Below are positions 49,025 to 57,538 of a stretch of 64,000 bases of DNA, piece by piece. Under the pieces are notes generated by a model. That model worked only from the letters and a program-made list of their open reading frames with translations. It was not told the origin of the DNA and searched no databases. The position numbers and the translations under genes were made by a program. Each line of letters begins with the position of its first letter. Position 1 is the stretch's first letter. Origin of the DNA: CAVTHW01 sp963734625 (GTDB lineage: Bacteria; Acidobacteriota; Terriglobia; Bryobacterales; Bryobacteraceae); the NCBI GenBank assembly GCA_963734625.1, contig CAVTHW010000003.1, positions 744,001-808,000 of the forward strand, given 5' to 3'.

Positions 49025-50401
49025 ATGAAGGATACGCGGCTTAACATGGTTGTTCGGCAGACGCTGGGGATCGCTTGCGCCTTTCTCTTGCTCGTGTTCC
49101 CGACCGGCGTGCTATTTGCACAGGAGTCCCAGCAGCCCGCGCCACCTTCGCCTTCTGTACAAGCGCTCTCGCCAGATCAGTTGGACACCCTGGTCGCGCC
49201 CGTTGCGCTCTATCCCGACGCGCTGCTCAGCCAGGTGCTGGTGGCAGCCACATATCCGCTTGAGGTGGTTGAAGCGTCACAGTGGCTGCAACATAACCGA
49301 AACCTGCAGGGCCAGCAACTGACTGATGCCGCGCTCCAGCAGAATTGGGACCCGAGTATCCAGGCGCTGGTGGTCTTTCCGGATGTCGTCAACCGGCTGA
49401 GTTCGGACGTTCGCTGGACTACCGATCTGGGCAACGCGTTTCTGGCCCAACAGGCTGACGTCATGAATGCGGTACAGAGGCTGCGCGCCCAGGCCAGCGC
49501 GGCGGGGAAACTGAATTCGAACGCTCAGGAGACTGTCACAACCGAAACGCAAGGGGACCAGTCTGTCATCGACATTCAACCGGCGAACCCGGAAGTCGTT
49601 TACGTGCCGGTCTACAACCCCGAGTACATCTGGGGGCCGACCGTCTATGGCTTCTATCCGCCGTTGTACTACCCGGACTACGGTTTTGGTTTTGGATTCG
49701 GCTCGGGGATTTACATCGGAGGCTTCTTCAACGGTCTGGGATGGGGCGGTTGGGGCTGGGGACCGAACTGGTTCAACCGCACGATCTTTCAGAACGACTA
49801 CTTCTTCAACCACTATGGTTTTCATGGCGTTTATGGCGGCGATCGTGACGACCGCCGTGGGATCTGGGAACATGATCCGGAGCACCGGTTGGGTGTGGCA
49901 TACCCCAACCGGGGACTTGCCACCCGTTACGGCGGTGCCAGTGTAGGATTCGCCGGTGGGGCGAACCGTGTCCAATCTCCGCAATCTCAACCGGGTGTCC
50001 GATCCCTGGCGCCCCAGGGCAATCGCGAGCCAGCCGGCAACTGGCAGCGCTTCAGCGGGCCTCGAGCGGGGACCATCCAGGGTCAGCGCAGCGCTCCCGC
50101 AACCCGGCAGACCCCGAATTCAGGCGCCGCCGCAGGCAGCGGCGCCAGCCAGCGGGGCCGTTTTGGAAGTTCCGGTTCGCAGCCGGCTTATCGCCCCAGC
50201 CCGACCTATGGCGGCGGCAGTGGGTACCGCTCGGCTCCTTCCTACGGTGGCAGCGTCGGCGGAAACCGCAGCGTACCCAGTTATCGACCCAGCCCGTCGT
50301 ATGGCGGTGGCGGGTTTCGCTCCGCTCCTTCTTACGGAGGGGGCTCTGGCGGTGGCGGCTTTCGCGGAGGTGGTGGCAGTTCCCGCGGCGGTCGCCGCTA
50401 A
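49025..50401 (+). CDS. DUF3300 secreted protein with Gly/Ser/Tyr-rich tail
   Basis: The ATG at 49025 follows GGGAGG at 7 bases and starts a signal peptide (IACAFLLLVFPTGVLFAQ). The 458-residue protein has the DUF3300 domain (LDTLVAPVALYPDALLSQVLVAATYPLEV, then QALVVFPDVVNRLSSDVRW and VVYVPVYNPEYIWGP), about residues 45-200. An aromatic/glycine region follows, then a low-complexity tail with repeated P-S-Y-G-G-G units. Such proteins are secreted and of unknown function; the tail may stick to the outer membrane or matrix. It is followed by 178 bases before the ATP synthase genes. Confidence 0.88.
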   Translation: MKDTRLNMVVRQTLGIACAFLLLVFPTGVLFAQESQQPAPPSPSVQALSPDQLDTLVAPVALYPDALLSQVLVAATYPLEVVEASQWLQHNRNLQGQQLTDAALQQNWDPSIQALVVFPDVVNRLSSDVRWTTDLGNAFLAQQADVMNAVQRLRAQASAAGKLNSNAQETVTTETQGDQSVIDIQPANPEVVYVPVYNPEYIWGPTVYGFYPPLYYPDYGFGFGFGSGIYIGGFFNGLGWGGWGWGPNWFNRTIFQNDYFFNHYGFHGVYGGDRDDRRGIWEHDPEHRLGVAYPNRGLATRYGGASVGFAGGANRVQSPQSQPGVRSLAPQGNREPAGNWQRFSGPRAGTIQGQRSAPATRQTPNSGAAAGSGASQRGRFGSSGSQPAYRPSPTYGGGSGYRSAPSYGGSVGGNRSVPSYRPSPSYGGGGFRSAPSYGGGSGGGGFRGGGGSSRGGRR

Positions 50402-50458
50402 TTCCCACTAACGGCGCGGAGAGTGCCTACCCAGGCCGGATGCCGGGCTTAAGCGCAC

Positions 50459-50482
50459 CAAGGTGAAGCTTGCGCTACGCGC
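50459..50482. repeat. REP-like palindromic element, copy 2
   Basis: The stretch AAGGTGAAGCTTGCGCTACG matches the reverse complement of the element at 36654-36680 at most positions (TGAAGCTT, one mismatch, CGCTAC). With AAGCGCA just upstream it can fold into a stem with TGCGCTA. It lies in the 178-base gap between the DUF3300 and ATP synthase genes. Confidence 0.4.
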
Positions 50483-50502
50483 GGGCGGTTGACCGCACGC
50501 GC
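50479..50502. terminator. GC-rich hairpin, possible terminator
   Basis: GCGCG-G-GCGG and CCGC-A-CGCGC pair over nine base pairs with one mismatch and a tight loop at 50489-50492. No T-run follows directly; a CTTTTTCC lies about 30 bases on. It may stop transcription from the DUF3300 gene or be part of the REP-like element. Confidence 0.25.
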
Positions 50503-50579
50503 CTGCTGTGATAGCTTGTCGCTTTGGGCTTTTTCCTATTAGCAGATCCGGAAGTCTTTTTACTTAAGCCGAATATTCG

Positions 50580-51029
50580 ATGGATGCACTCTTAAACGAC
50601 CTGGGTGGGCTCTTGCTGAGCGCCATCCCGACCTTCGTCCTGCTGATCGCACTGCACTTCTATTTGAAGGGCATGTTCTTCGCCCCTTTGGATCGGGTCC
50701 TTGAACAGCGCCGGCAGGCTACGGAAGGCGCGCGAAGCGCGGCCCAGGCGAGTCTCCAGCAAGCATCCGAGAAAGCCGCCGAATACGAGGCCGCCATCCG
50801 CGCCGCTCGCGGCGAGATCTACAAAGAGCAGGAGGCTGCCCGGAGCAAGCAGCGGATGGAACAAGCCGGCGCGCTCGAAGCGGTGCGGCGCGAAACCATG
50901 GAATTGGCCCGGCAGGCGCGCGTGGATTTGGCCGCCGAGGTCGCCCTCGCCAAAGAATCGCTCGCGGGCCAGAGCGAGCAACTGGCGGGCGCAATCGCCG
51001 AATCCATTCTGAAGGGGACGCGAAATTGA
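50580..51029 (+). CDS. atpF: ATP synthase F0 subunit b' (first b-type subunit)
   Basis: A 149-residue protein with one N-terminal membrane helix (LLLSAIPTFVLLIALHFYL) and a long coiled coil rich in Ala/Glu/Arg (residues 35-140). This is the b/b' stator layout. It precedes a second b-type subunit, so the stator is probably a b/b' heterodimer as in cyanobacteria and many Acidobacteriota. Its stop overlaps the next start (TTGA). F0 subunits a and c are not in the window, so the ATP synthase genes are split. Confidence 0.85.
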   Translation: MDALLNDLGGLLLSAIPTFVLLIALHFYLKGMFFAPLDRVLEQRRQATEGARSAAQASLQQASEKAAEYEAAIRAARGEIYKEQEAARSKQRMEQAGALEAVRRETMELARQARVDLAAEVALAKESLAGQSEQLAGAIAESILKGTRN

Positions 51030-51637
51030 GACGGCTCCGTTTCACGCGCTGGTTTCTGCTGGCGGCTCTGGCGGCGGGCTTGCTTCTGGCTCAACATTCG
51101 ACGCCGGCGGAAGGCGAGGCCGAAGAGGGGAAGGCTTCGACCGAGCTGATTTGGAAGTCGGTCAACTTCCTCATTCTGGCCGGACTGCTGGGTTATTTCA
51201 TCCGCAAGAAGGCCGGCGCCTTCTTCATTTCCCGCACCCAAGCCATCCGGAAGGACATCGACGAAGCCGGCCGGCAGCGCCGCGAGGCCGATCAGCGCTT
51301 TGCCGAAATCGAGGCCCGGCTAAAGAACCTCGACGCCGAGATCGAAGGGCTTCGACAGAGCGCGCGCGGGGAGATGGCGGCCGAGAGCGAGCGCCTGCGC
51401 CAGGAGACCGCCGACGGGCTCCGGAAGATTCGCGAGCAGTCCGCGCAAGAGATCTTGAGCGCCGCCAAAGCGGCCCGGCACGAGGTGAAGACTTACGCCG
51501 CGGATCTGGCCATCGGCCTGGCGGCGGGCAAGATCCGGGCCGGCCTGACCGCTCAAGCGGATGAACGTCTGATCCTGGCGTTTCTGAATGATATCGAGAA
51601 AGTTCCCGGCGGCAAGCCCGCGACGGAGTTGAACTAG
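51026..51637 (+). CDS. atpF: ATP synthase F0 subunit b (second b-type subunit)
   Basis: A TTG start overlaps the previous stop and follows AAGGGG. The 203-residue protein has an N-terminal hydrophobic leader (WFLLAALAAGLLLA), an acidic linker, then the true F0 helix (LIWKSVNFLILAGLLGYFIRKK) and a long coiled coil. The extra leader makes it longer than a standard b subunit (about 160); it may be a cleaved signal or a second anchor. The C-terminal part binds the delta subunit. It is followed 3 bases later by atpH. Confidence 0.88.
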   Translation: MRRLRFTRWFLLAALAAGLLLAQHSTPAEGEAEEGKASTELIWKSVNFLILAGLLGYFIRKKAGAFFISRTQAIRKDIDEAGRQRREADQRFAEIEARLKNLDAEIEGLRQSARGEMAAESERLRQETADGLRKIREQSAQEILSAAKAARHEVKTYAADLAIGLAAGKIRAGLTAQADERLILAFLNDIEKVPGGKPATELN

Positions 51638-51640
51638 CGT

Positions 51641-52183
51641 ATGGCACTGGCGGCTTCCCGATATGCGCGGGCGCTGGCGGATCTGACGCTCGATCCCGCG
51701 CGTGGACTTGACCCGGAGGCCGTGGTCGCCGAGTTGGCGGTTTTCGAGCAGGCCCTGAGCGGCTCGGCGGATCTTCGCGCCGTGCTGCTTTCACCCGCGG
51801 TTCAGCCCTCCCGCAAGCGGGCGGTCGTCGAGCGCCTGGCCACCCCAGCCGGGCTGTCGCGGCTGGTAAAGAACTTTCTCTACGTCCTGATCGACCACCG
51901 GCGCACGGCGATGCTGGACGAAATTCTGGAGGCGTTCCGCTCGGTCATCGATGAGCGGACCGGCGCGGTCGGGGCCGGGATCGTGGCCGCCCGCGAATTG
52001 AACGGCGAGCAGCGCGCCAGGATCGCCGGCGGGTTGGGGCGGCTGACGGGAAAGCGCGTGCGCTGCGCGTTCTCTATGGACGAAGATCTGATCGGCGGCA
52101 TGACCGCGCGGATCGGCTCGACGATTTATGACGGTTCGGTGCGGGGTCAGTTGGAGACACTGCGCCGGAGATTGACGGAATAA
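51641..52183 (+). CDS. atpH: ATP synthase F1 subunit delta
   Basis: A 180-residue OSCP/delta protein. It has the N-terminal helical start SRYARALADLTLD, the segment LSRLVKNFLYVLIDHRR, and the C-terminal signature DEDLIGGMTARIGSTIYDGSVRGQLETLR. It joins the F1 head to the b stator. It lies between the b subunit and atpA with gaps of 3 and 7 bases. Confidence 0.93.
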   Translation: MALAASRYARALADLTLDPARGLDPEAVVAELAVFEQALSGSADLRAVLLSPAVQPSRKRAVVERLATPAGLSRLVKNFLYVLIDHRRTAMLDEILEAFRSVIDERTGAVGAGIVAARELNGEQRARIAGGLGRLTGKRVRCAFSMDEDLIGGMTARIGSTIYDGSVRGQLETLRRRLTE

Positions 52184-52190
52184 TAAGGTT

Positions 52191-53717
52191 ATGTCTCAGA
52201 TTCGAGCAGACGAAATCGCGCGGGTGCTGCGCGATGAGATTGACAATTACGAGAAGGCCGTCAGCGTGTCCGAGACCGGCTATGTCATCTCGGTCGGCGA
52301 CGGCATCGCCCGGGTCCACGGCCTGGAACTGGCCATGGCGGGCGAGCTGATCGAGTTCCCGCACGGCGTATCGGGCATCGCGCTGAACCTGGAAGAAGAC
52401 CAGGTGGGCATCGTGCTGCTCGGCGAGTGGCAGGAGATCAAGGAAGGCGACGAGGCGCGGCGCACCGGCCGCATTATGTCGGTTCCCGTGGGTGAAGCGC
52501 TGGTGGGCCGCGTGGTGGACTCGCTGGGCCAGCCGATCGACGGCAAGGACCCGATCGACACCGACAAGTTCATGCCCATCGAGAGGCTGGCGCCGGGCGT
52601 CGTGGACCGGCAGCCCGTTCGGGAGCCGCTGCAGACCGGCATCAAGGCCATCGACGCCATGATCCCCATCGGGCGCGGCCAGCGCGAACTGATCATCGGC
52701 GACCGCCAGACCGGCAAAACCGCCATCATTCTCGACACGATCCTCAATCAGAAAGGCCGCGACGTCATTTGCATCTACGTCGCCATCGGGCAAAAGCGCT
52801 CCACCGTGGCGCAAGTGGTCAAGACGCTGGAAGACAACGGCGCCATGGACTACACCATCGTAGTGGCCGCCACGGCTTCCGATCCGGCGCCGATGCAGTA
52901 CATTGCGCCCTTTTCCGGGTGCGCGATGGGCGAGTTCTTCCGCGACAGCAAGCGTCACGCAGTGTGCTTCTACGACGATCTGTCCAAGCACGCGGCCGCC
53001 TACCGCGAGATCTCGCTGCTGCTGCGCCGGCCGCCGGGACGTGAAGCTTTCCCCGGCGACGTCTTTTATCTTCACAGCCGGTTGCTCGAGCGCGCGTCGA
53101 AGCTCTCCGACCCGCTGGGTGGCGGTTCGCTGACGGCGCTGCCGGTCATCGAGACCCAGGCCGGCGACCTCTCGGCCTACATCCCGACCAACGTCATCTC
53201 GATCACTGACGGGCAGATCTTCCTCGAGACCGACATGTTCAACTCGAACGTGCGGCCGGCCATCAACGTCGGCGTATCGGTCAGCCGCGTGGGCGGCAAC
53301 GCCCAGGTGAAGGCCATGCGCCAGGTGGCGGGCAGCCTGCGCCTGGACCTGGCCCAGTTCCGCGAGCTGGCCGCTTTCGCCCAGTTCGGCTCGGATCTCG
53401 ACAAGTCCTCGCTGGCGCAATTGAACCGGGGCCGCCGCCTGGTGGAGATTCTGAAGCAGGGCCAGCACCACCCGCTGCCAGTGGAAAAACAGATTCTCAT
53501 CATCTTCGCCGGCACCAGCGGGCTGCTCGACGATCTCCCGCTGGAGCAATGCCGGGAGTTTGAAGAAGAATTGTACCGGTTCACGGAGAACTCGCGGCCA
53601 AAGGTGCTCACCCAGATCGCGGAGAAGAAGGTGCTGGACGATGCGCTGCGCGCCGAGGTCCAGTCGCTCCTGAAGGAGTTCAAGGAGCGGTTCGTTTCCG
53701 AGCACAAGAAGAGCTGA
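52191..53717 (+). CDS. atpA: ATP synthase F1 subunit alpha
   Basis: A 508-residue non-catalytic subunit. It starts with IRADEIARVLRDEI and contains GDGIARVHGLELAMAGELIEF. Walker A GDRQTGKTAI is near residue 170, and the signature PAINVGVSVSRVGGNAQVKAM lies near residue 360. It forms the hexamer with beta. Length and order match other bacteria. There is no frame damage in this 6-kb operon, in contrast to neighbouring sugar genes. Confidence 0.97.
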   Translation: MSQIRADEIARVLRDEIDNYEKAVSVSETGYVISVGDGIARVHGLELAMAGELIEFPHGVSGIALNLEEDQVGIVLLGEWQEIKEGDEARRTGRIMSVPVGEALVGRVVDSLGQPIDGKDPIDTDKFMPIERLAPGVVDRQPVREPLQTGIKAIDAMIPIGRGQRELIIGDRQTGKTAIILDTILNQKGRDVICIYVAIGQKRSTVAQVVKTLEDNGAMDYTIVVAATASDPAPMQYIAPFSGCAMGEFFRDSKRHAVCFYDDLSKHAAAYREISLLLRRPPGREAFPGDVFYLHSRLLERASKLSDPLGGGSLTALPVIETQAGDLSAYIPTNVISITDGQIFLETDMFNSNVRPAINVGVSVSRVGGNAQVKAMRQVAGSLRLDLAQFRELAAFAQFGSDLDKSSLAQLNRGRRLVEILKQGQHHPLPVEKQILIIFAGTSGLLDDLPLEQCREFEEELYRFTENSRPKVLTQIAEKKVLDDALRAEVQSLLKEFKERFVSEHKKS

Positions 53718-53734
53718 CCGCCCCAAATTGACAG

Positions 53735-54592
53735 ATGCCCAGTCTTATCGACATTCGGCGCCGCATCCGCTCGGTGAAGAGCACGCAGCAGATCACCCGC
53801 GCCATGAAACTGGTTTCGGCGGCGAAACTGCGGCGGGCGCAGGACCGCGTGTTGTCCGCCCGCCCTTATTCGGCCATGCTGGCGAGGCTGCTGGCCGACG
53901 TGGCGCGGGCCGCGCAAACCGACGAGCGCCTGGTCCACCCGCTGCTGGCCGAGCGCGAGGAGCAGCGCGTCCAGTTGATCGTCATCACCGCGGACCGCGG
54001 TCTGGCCGGTGCGTTCAATTCGAATCTCATCAAGGCCGCGCAGCAGTTCCTGGGGGATCACGCCAGCCAGCCGGTGGAGATGGAAATCATCGGGCGCAAA
54101 GGCCGCGACTTTTTCCGCAAGCGCCAGGCCGCCATCAGCGGCGAGCATGTGGGCCTGACCGAGAAGGTGACCTACCCATACGTGGCGGAGATCGCCAAGC
54201 GGGTAATCGAGCGCTTCTCGGCGGGCGAAATCGACGCGGTCTGCCTGCTCTACAACGAGTTCAAGAGCGTCATGGCGCAGCGGCTGGTGGTGGACCGGAT
54301 TCTGCCGGTCGCGCTGCCCCCCGAGGCCGAAGCGATCGAGTATATCTACGAGCAGCCGCCGGCCGAACTGCTGGCGAAGCTGCTCCCACGCTACGTGGAG
54401 ATCGCGATCTATCAGGCCCTGCTCGAATCCGGGGCCGCGCAGCAGGCTGCGCGGATGACGGCCATGGACGCCGCCACGTCGAACGCGTCCGAGATGATCG
54501 GCGACTTGACGCTCTACATGAATCGCGTCCGGCAGGCCAGCATTACCAGAGAAATCATAGAAGTTGTCAGCGGCGCAGCAGGAGTGGAGTAG
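53735..54592 (+). CDS. atpG: ATP synthase F1 subunit gamma
   Basis: A 285-residue central shaft subunit. The N-terminal helix has LIDIRRRIRSVKSTQQITRAMKLVSAAKLRRA when read in parts, ITADRGLAGAFNSNLIKAA follows, and the C-terminal helix has DAATSNASEMIGDLTLYMNRVRQASITREI, the family signature. It rotates inside the alpha-beta ring. It is 17 bases after atpA and ends right before atpD. Confidence 0.96.
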   Translation: MPSLIDIRRRIRSVKSTQQITRAMKLVSAAKLRRAQDRVLSARPYSAMLARLLADVARAAQTDERLVHPLLAEREEQRVQLIVITADRGLAGAFNSNLIKAAQQFLGDHASQPVEMEIIGRKGRDFFRKRQAAISGEHVGLTEKVTYPYVAEIAKRVIERFSAGEIDAVCLLYNEFKSVMAQRLVVDRILPVALPPEAEAIEYIYEQPPAELLAKLLPRYVEIAIYQALLESGAAQQAARMTAMDAATSNASEMIGDLTLYMNRVRQASITREIIEVVSGAAGVE

Positions 54593-56053
54593 ATGCAAAC
54601 CGAAACAACGAACCACGTTTTTGGCAAGGTCATTCAGATAGCCGGTCCGGCCGTGGACATTCAGTTCCCGGAAGGGAAGATTCCCGTGATCTACACGGCG
54701 ATCCGGATCACGAGCGAGGGCTTTAACGTCCCCGAGCCCATCGACGTCATCGTCGAAGTGGCGCAGCACATCGGCGAAGGCCGCGTGCGCACCATCGCGC
54801 TCAAGCCGACCGACGGCATGGTGCGCGGCATGAAGGCCGAGAGCCTGGGACGCCCCGTCACGGTGCCGGTTGGCAAGGAGACGCTGGGGCGCGTGCTGAA
54901 CGTCATCGGCGAGCCGGTGGACCGCATGGGTCCCGTCGATGCGCACCAGTTCTACTCGATCCACCGGCCGGCGCCGAGCTTCGAGGACCAGTCTACCGAG
55001 TTGAAGATGTTCGAGACGGGCATCAAGGTGGTGGACCTGCTGGAGCCGTACTTGAAGGGCGGCAAGATCGGCCTGTTCGGCGGCGCGGGCGTGGGCAAGA
55101 CCGTCATCATCATGGAGTTGATCCACAACATCGCCCTGCACCACGGCGGTGTATCGGTCTTCGCCGGCGTGGGCGAGCGCACTCGCGAGGGCAACGACCT
55201 GTGGCTCGAGATGCAGGAGTCCGGCGTCATCGACCCGAAGGACTGGCGGAAATCCAAGTGCGCCTTGATCTACGGCCAGATGACCGAGCCCCCCGGAGCG
55301 CGCCTGCGCGTGGGGCTGACGGGCCTGACCGCCGCCGAGTACTTCCGCGACGAGGAAGGCCAGGACGTGCTGCTGTTCATCGACAACATTTTCCGCTTCA
55401 CTCAAGCGGGCTCCGAGGTGTCCGCGCTGCTCGGGCGCATGCCTTCGGCCGTGGGCTACCAGCCCAACCTGGCCACCGAGATGGGCGAGTTGCAGGAGCG
55501 GATCACGTCCACGAAGAAGGGCTCCATCACTTCGGTGCAAGCCATCTACGTGCCGGCCGACGATTATACCGACCCCGCGCCGGCCACGACCTTTGCTCAC
55601 CTGGACGCGACGACGAACCTCTCCCGCTCGATCGTGGAGCTGGGAATTTACCCGGCGGTGGATCCGCTGGCATCGACATCGCGCATTCTCGACCCCCTGG
55701 TGGTGGGCGAAGAGCATTACCAGACGGCGCAGGCGGTGAAGCAGATTCTGCAGCGGTACAAGGATTTGCAGGACATCATCGCCATTCTGGGTATAGACGA
55801 GCTTTCCGACGACGACAAGCTGACGGTTTCCAGGGCGCGCAAGATCCAGAAATTCCTCTCGCAGCCGTTCAACGTGGCCGAGGCCTTTACCGGACGCAAG
55901 GGAAAGTACGTGAAGGTGGCCGATACGGTCCGCGGCTTCAAAGAGATCGTCGAAGGCAAGCACGATGAGATTCCCGAGCAGGCTTTCTACATGCAGGGAG
56001 CCATCGAGGACGTGCTGGAGGCGGCCGAGCAGTTGAAGAACACGGCGGCTTAA
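54593..56053 (+). CDS. atpD: ATP synthase F1 subunit beta
   Basis: A 486-residue catalytic subunit. It has GKVIQIAGPAVDIQFPEGK, Walker A GGAGVGKTVI near residue 162, the catalytic GERTREGNDLW, the Walker B segment LLFIDNIFRFTQAG, and the signature PAVDPLASTSR. The ATG directly follows the atpG stop (TAGATG). It makes ATP from ADP and phosphate at the alpha-beta interface. The DELSDDD segment is normal. Confidence 0.97.
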   Translation: MQTETTNHVFGKVIQIAGPAVDIQFPEGKIPVIYTAIRITSEGFNVPEPIDVIVEVAQHIGEGRVRTIALKPTDGMVRGMKAESLGRPVTVPVGKETLGRVLNVIGEPVDRMGPVDAHQFYSIHRPAPSFEDQSTELKMFETGIKVVDLLEPYLKGGKIGLFGGAGVGKTVIIMELIHNIALHHGGVSVFAGVGERTREGNDLWLEMQESGVIDPKDWRKSKCALIYGQMTEPPGARLRVGLTGLTAAEYFRDEEGQDVLLFIDNIFRFTQAGSEVSALLGRMPSAVGYQPNLATEMGELQERITSTKKGSITSVQAIYVPADDYTDPAPATTFAHLDATTNLSRSIVELGIYPAVDPLASTSRILDPLVVGEEHYQTAQAVKQILQRYKDLQDIIAILGIDELSDDDKLTVSRARKIQKFLSQPFNVAEAFTGRKGKYVKVADTVRGFKEIVEGKHDEIPEQAFYMQGAIEDVLEAAEQLKNTAA

Positions 56054-56059
56054 GGCGGT

Positions 56060-56464
56060 ATGGCGGAGACATTCGAGCTCGAAATAGCGACTCCCGAGCG
56101 GCTGCTGGTGCGTGAGCCGGTGGAAGAGGCCGAGATTCCTTTGACCAACGGCTACATCGGGGTGCTGCCGCGGCACGCGCCGCTGCTGGGCGAGGTGGGC
56201 GCCGGCGATCTGTCCTACTCGGCCGAAGGGCGGCGGCGTCACATGGCCGTGGCCGGCGGCTTCGTGGAAGTTACCTGGGGTCATGTGCGCGTGCTGGTCG
56301 ACTCTGCCGAGAGGGCCGACGATATCGACCTGGCGCGCGCCGAGGCGTCGCGGCAGCGGGCGCTGGACCGGCTGAGCAGCCCGAAGCAGGATCTCGACGT
56401 GGCCCGGGCGCTGAAAGCCTTGGAGCGAGCGCAGGCCCGAGTGGACGCCGCGAAGAACAAGTGA
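56060..56464 (+). CDS. atpC: ATP synthase F1 subunit epsilon
   Basis: A 134-residue subunit with the beta-sandwich domain (ELEIATPERLLVREPVEEAEIP, then GYIGVLPRHAPLL and VAGGFVEVTWGHVRVL) and a C-terminal two-helix domain (residues 90-134). It inhibits hydrolysis and links gamma with the c-ring. It is the last ATP synthase gene, 23 bases before tRNA-Pro. Confidence 0.95.
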   Translation: MAETFELEIATPERLLVREPVEEAEIPLTNGYIGVLPRHAPLLGEVGAGDLSYSAEGRRRHMAVAGGFVEVTWGHVRVLVDSAERADDIDLARAEASRQRALDRLSSPKQDLDVARALKALERAQARVDAAKNK

Positions 56465-56487
56465 AGTGCGGTAGAATCAATATAAAT

Positions 56488-56565
56488 CGGGCCGTGGCGC
56501 AGCCTGGCTAGCGCGCTTGCTTGGGGTGCAAGAGGTCCCGAGTTCAAATCTCGGCGGCCCGACCA
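56488..56565 (+). tRNA. tRNA-Pro (anticodon GGG), CCA encoded
   Basis: The acceptor stem CGGGCCG pairs perfectly with CGGCCCG, followed by A and an encoded CCA. The D stem is GCGC/GCGC. The anticodon stem CTTGC/GCAAG holds the loop TTGGGGT with anticodon GGG, and the T arm is CCGAG-TTCAAAT-CTCGG. C1-G72 is the tRNA-Pro identity pair. A -10-like TAGAAT (56472-56477) sits 11 bases upstream. The 3' end is 8 bases from a decayed toxin-antitoxin remnant. Confidence 0.97.
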
Positions 56566-56572
56566 GCCAAAC

Positions 56573-56854
56573 TCATGCGGGGATGAGGGACAACAGACGC
56601 TCCACGGAGAAGTTGCCCGACTGCCCGCGCATCAGACCCGAAACGTGAGGTTGTCTGATGCCGAGTATCTCCCCAGCCGCCGCCTGGGTGAGTCCGCGGC
56701 TTCTGATAAGCCGGTAGATTTGCAGCGTGAGGCGCGCCTTGACCTGCTCGCGTTCGGGATTGGGAAAGCCCAGGCGATGCCTCTCTTCGACTTCTTCTGA
56801 GAGGCGTGCAGCACGAAAACCGCCTCCTGGAAGGGGTACCACGATCCCCAGCAC
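56573..56854 (-). pseudogene. Truncated HigA/XRE-type antitoxin remnant
   Basis: The frame reads LGFPNPEREQVKARLTLQIY, RSRGLTQAAAGEILGIRQPHVSGLMRG and NFSVERLLSLIPA, which is the helix-turn-helix core of HigA-like antitoxins. The usual C-terminal strand after S-V-E-R-L-L is missing: the stop lies at 56573, 8 bases from the tRNA end. Its N-terminus merges with toxin-derived sequence. The HTH may still fold, but no natural start is seen. Confidence 0.6.
56779..56841 (-). pseudogene. C-terminal stub of a HigB/Gp49-type toxin
   Basis: In a neighbouring minus-strand frame the DNA reads FQEAVFVLHASQKKSKRG, the last strand and basic tail of Gp49/HigB-like toxins (compare V-L-H-x-F-x-K-K). It runs straight into the HigA-like part with the intervening toxin end and antitoxin start missing. 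The stub is only about 20 residues, so confidence is moderate; the toxin-then-antitoxin order supports it. Confidence 0.45.
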
Positions 56855-57105
56855 GGCGCGTTTACAGGCTTGCGGAAAGTCATTTGCGACGCAGTACAGT
56901 AGTACGCGCCACCTTCGATGGTGGGCTCATTCTGGTTTCCGACCAGGTAGCCACGCTGGAAATCTTGGTTGAATTCCAGTAGTTTTCCCAGTTCCAAACT
57001 CCCAGACATTCGGACAGAATTAATTAGGAGACGCCAGGACATCGGATAAGCGCGGCCCGCCCACGTAGACGGCTTGCAAGTGTAAGAGCTGGAGGAATTG
57101 GGGCG

Positions 57106-57501
57106 ATGCGGAAAAGTGTTCTATTTATCTCATCTTCGGCCGACGACGCCAACGCCGTATCTCGGATGCTGGTGGGTATAGCCAGCTCATGCGAACGCGT
57201 GCCGACCTTGAGCACGGCCCGCCAGAAGCTCGAAGCCGGGACCTTTGGGGCTGTGCTCACGGACGTCCACCTGGAGGACGGAACCTGGCTAGACGTGGTC
57301 CGGCTGGCCGGACAAGCCGGGCACGGTCCGGCCGTGATTGTGGCCAACGAACTGGCCGACACCCGGTTCTGGCTGGATGCACTCGATCTGGGCGCGTATG
57401 ACGTGCTGTCTAAGCCGTTCTACCGCGACGAGGTGCAATGGACCATGGCCAACGCGCTGCACGAACCCCCACGGCTGATGGGATCGATGCCGGTGGCATG
57501 A
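57106..57501 (+). CDS. Stand-alone response-regulator receiver protein
   Basis: A 131-residue receiver with the phosphoacceptor at D53 (VLTDVHLEDGTWLDVV) and K103 in VLSKPFYRDE. The acidic pair near the N-terminus is SADDAN. There is no output domain. It is 38 bases before an NtrC-type activator whose own receiver resembles it. Together they could form a phosphorelay or a competing sink. No histidine kinase is in the window. Confidence 0.85.
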   Translation: MRKSVLFISSSADDANAVSRMLVGIASSCERVPTLSTARQKLEAGTFGAVLTDVHLEDGTWLDVVRLAGQAGHGPAVIVANELADTRFWLDALDLGAYDVLSKPFYRDEVQWTMANALHEPPRLMGSMPVA

Positions 57502-57538
57502 CGGTCCTTCCGGACCTATGGCTGGGCGGTGGGTGGCG

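Noticed and set aside
49277..49990. Minus-strand frame opposite the DUF3300 gene
   Set aside because: Shadow of a gene with signal peptide and a known domain.
53177..56284. 1,035-codon minus-strand frame opposite atpA-atpD
   Set aside because: Antisense of highly conserved ATP synthase genes; open only because of high GC.
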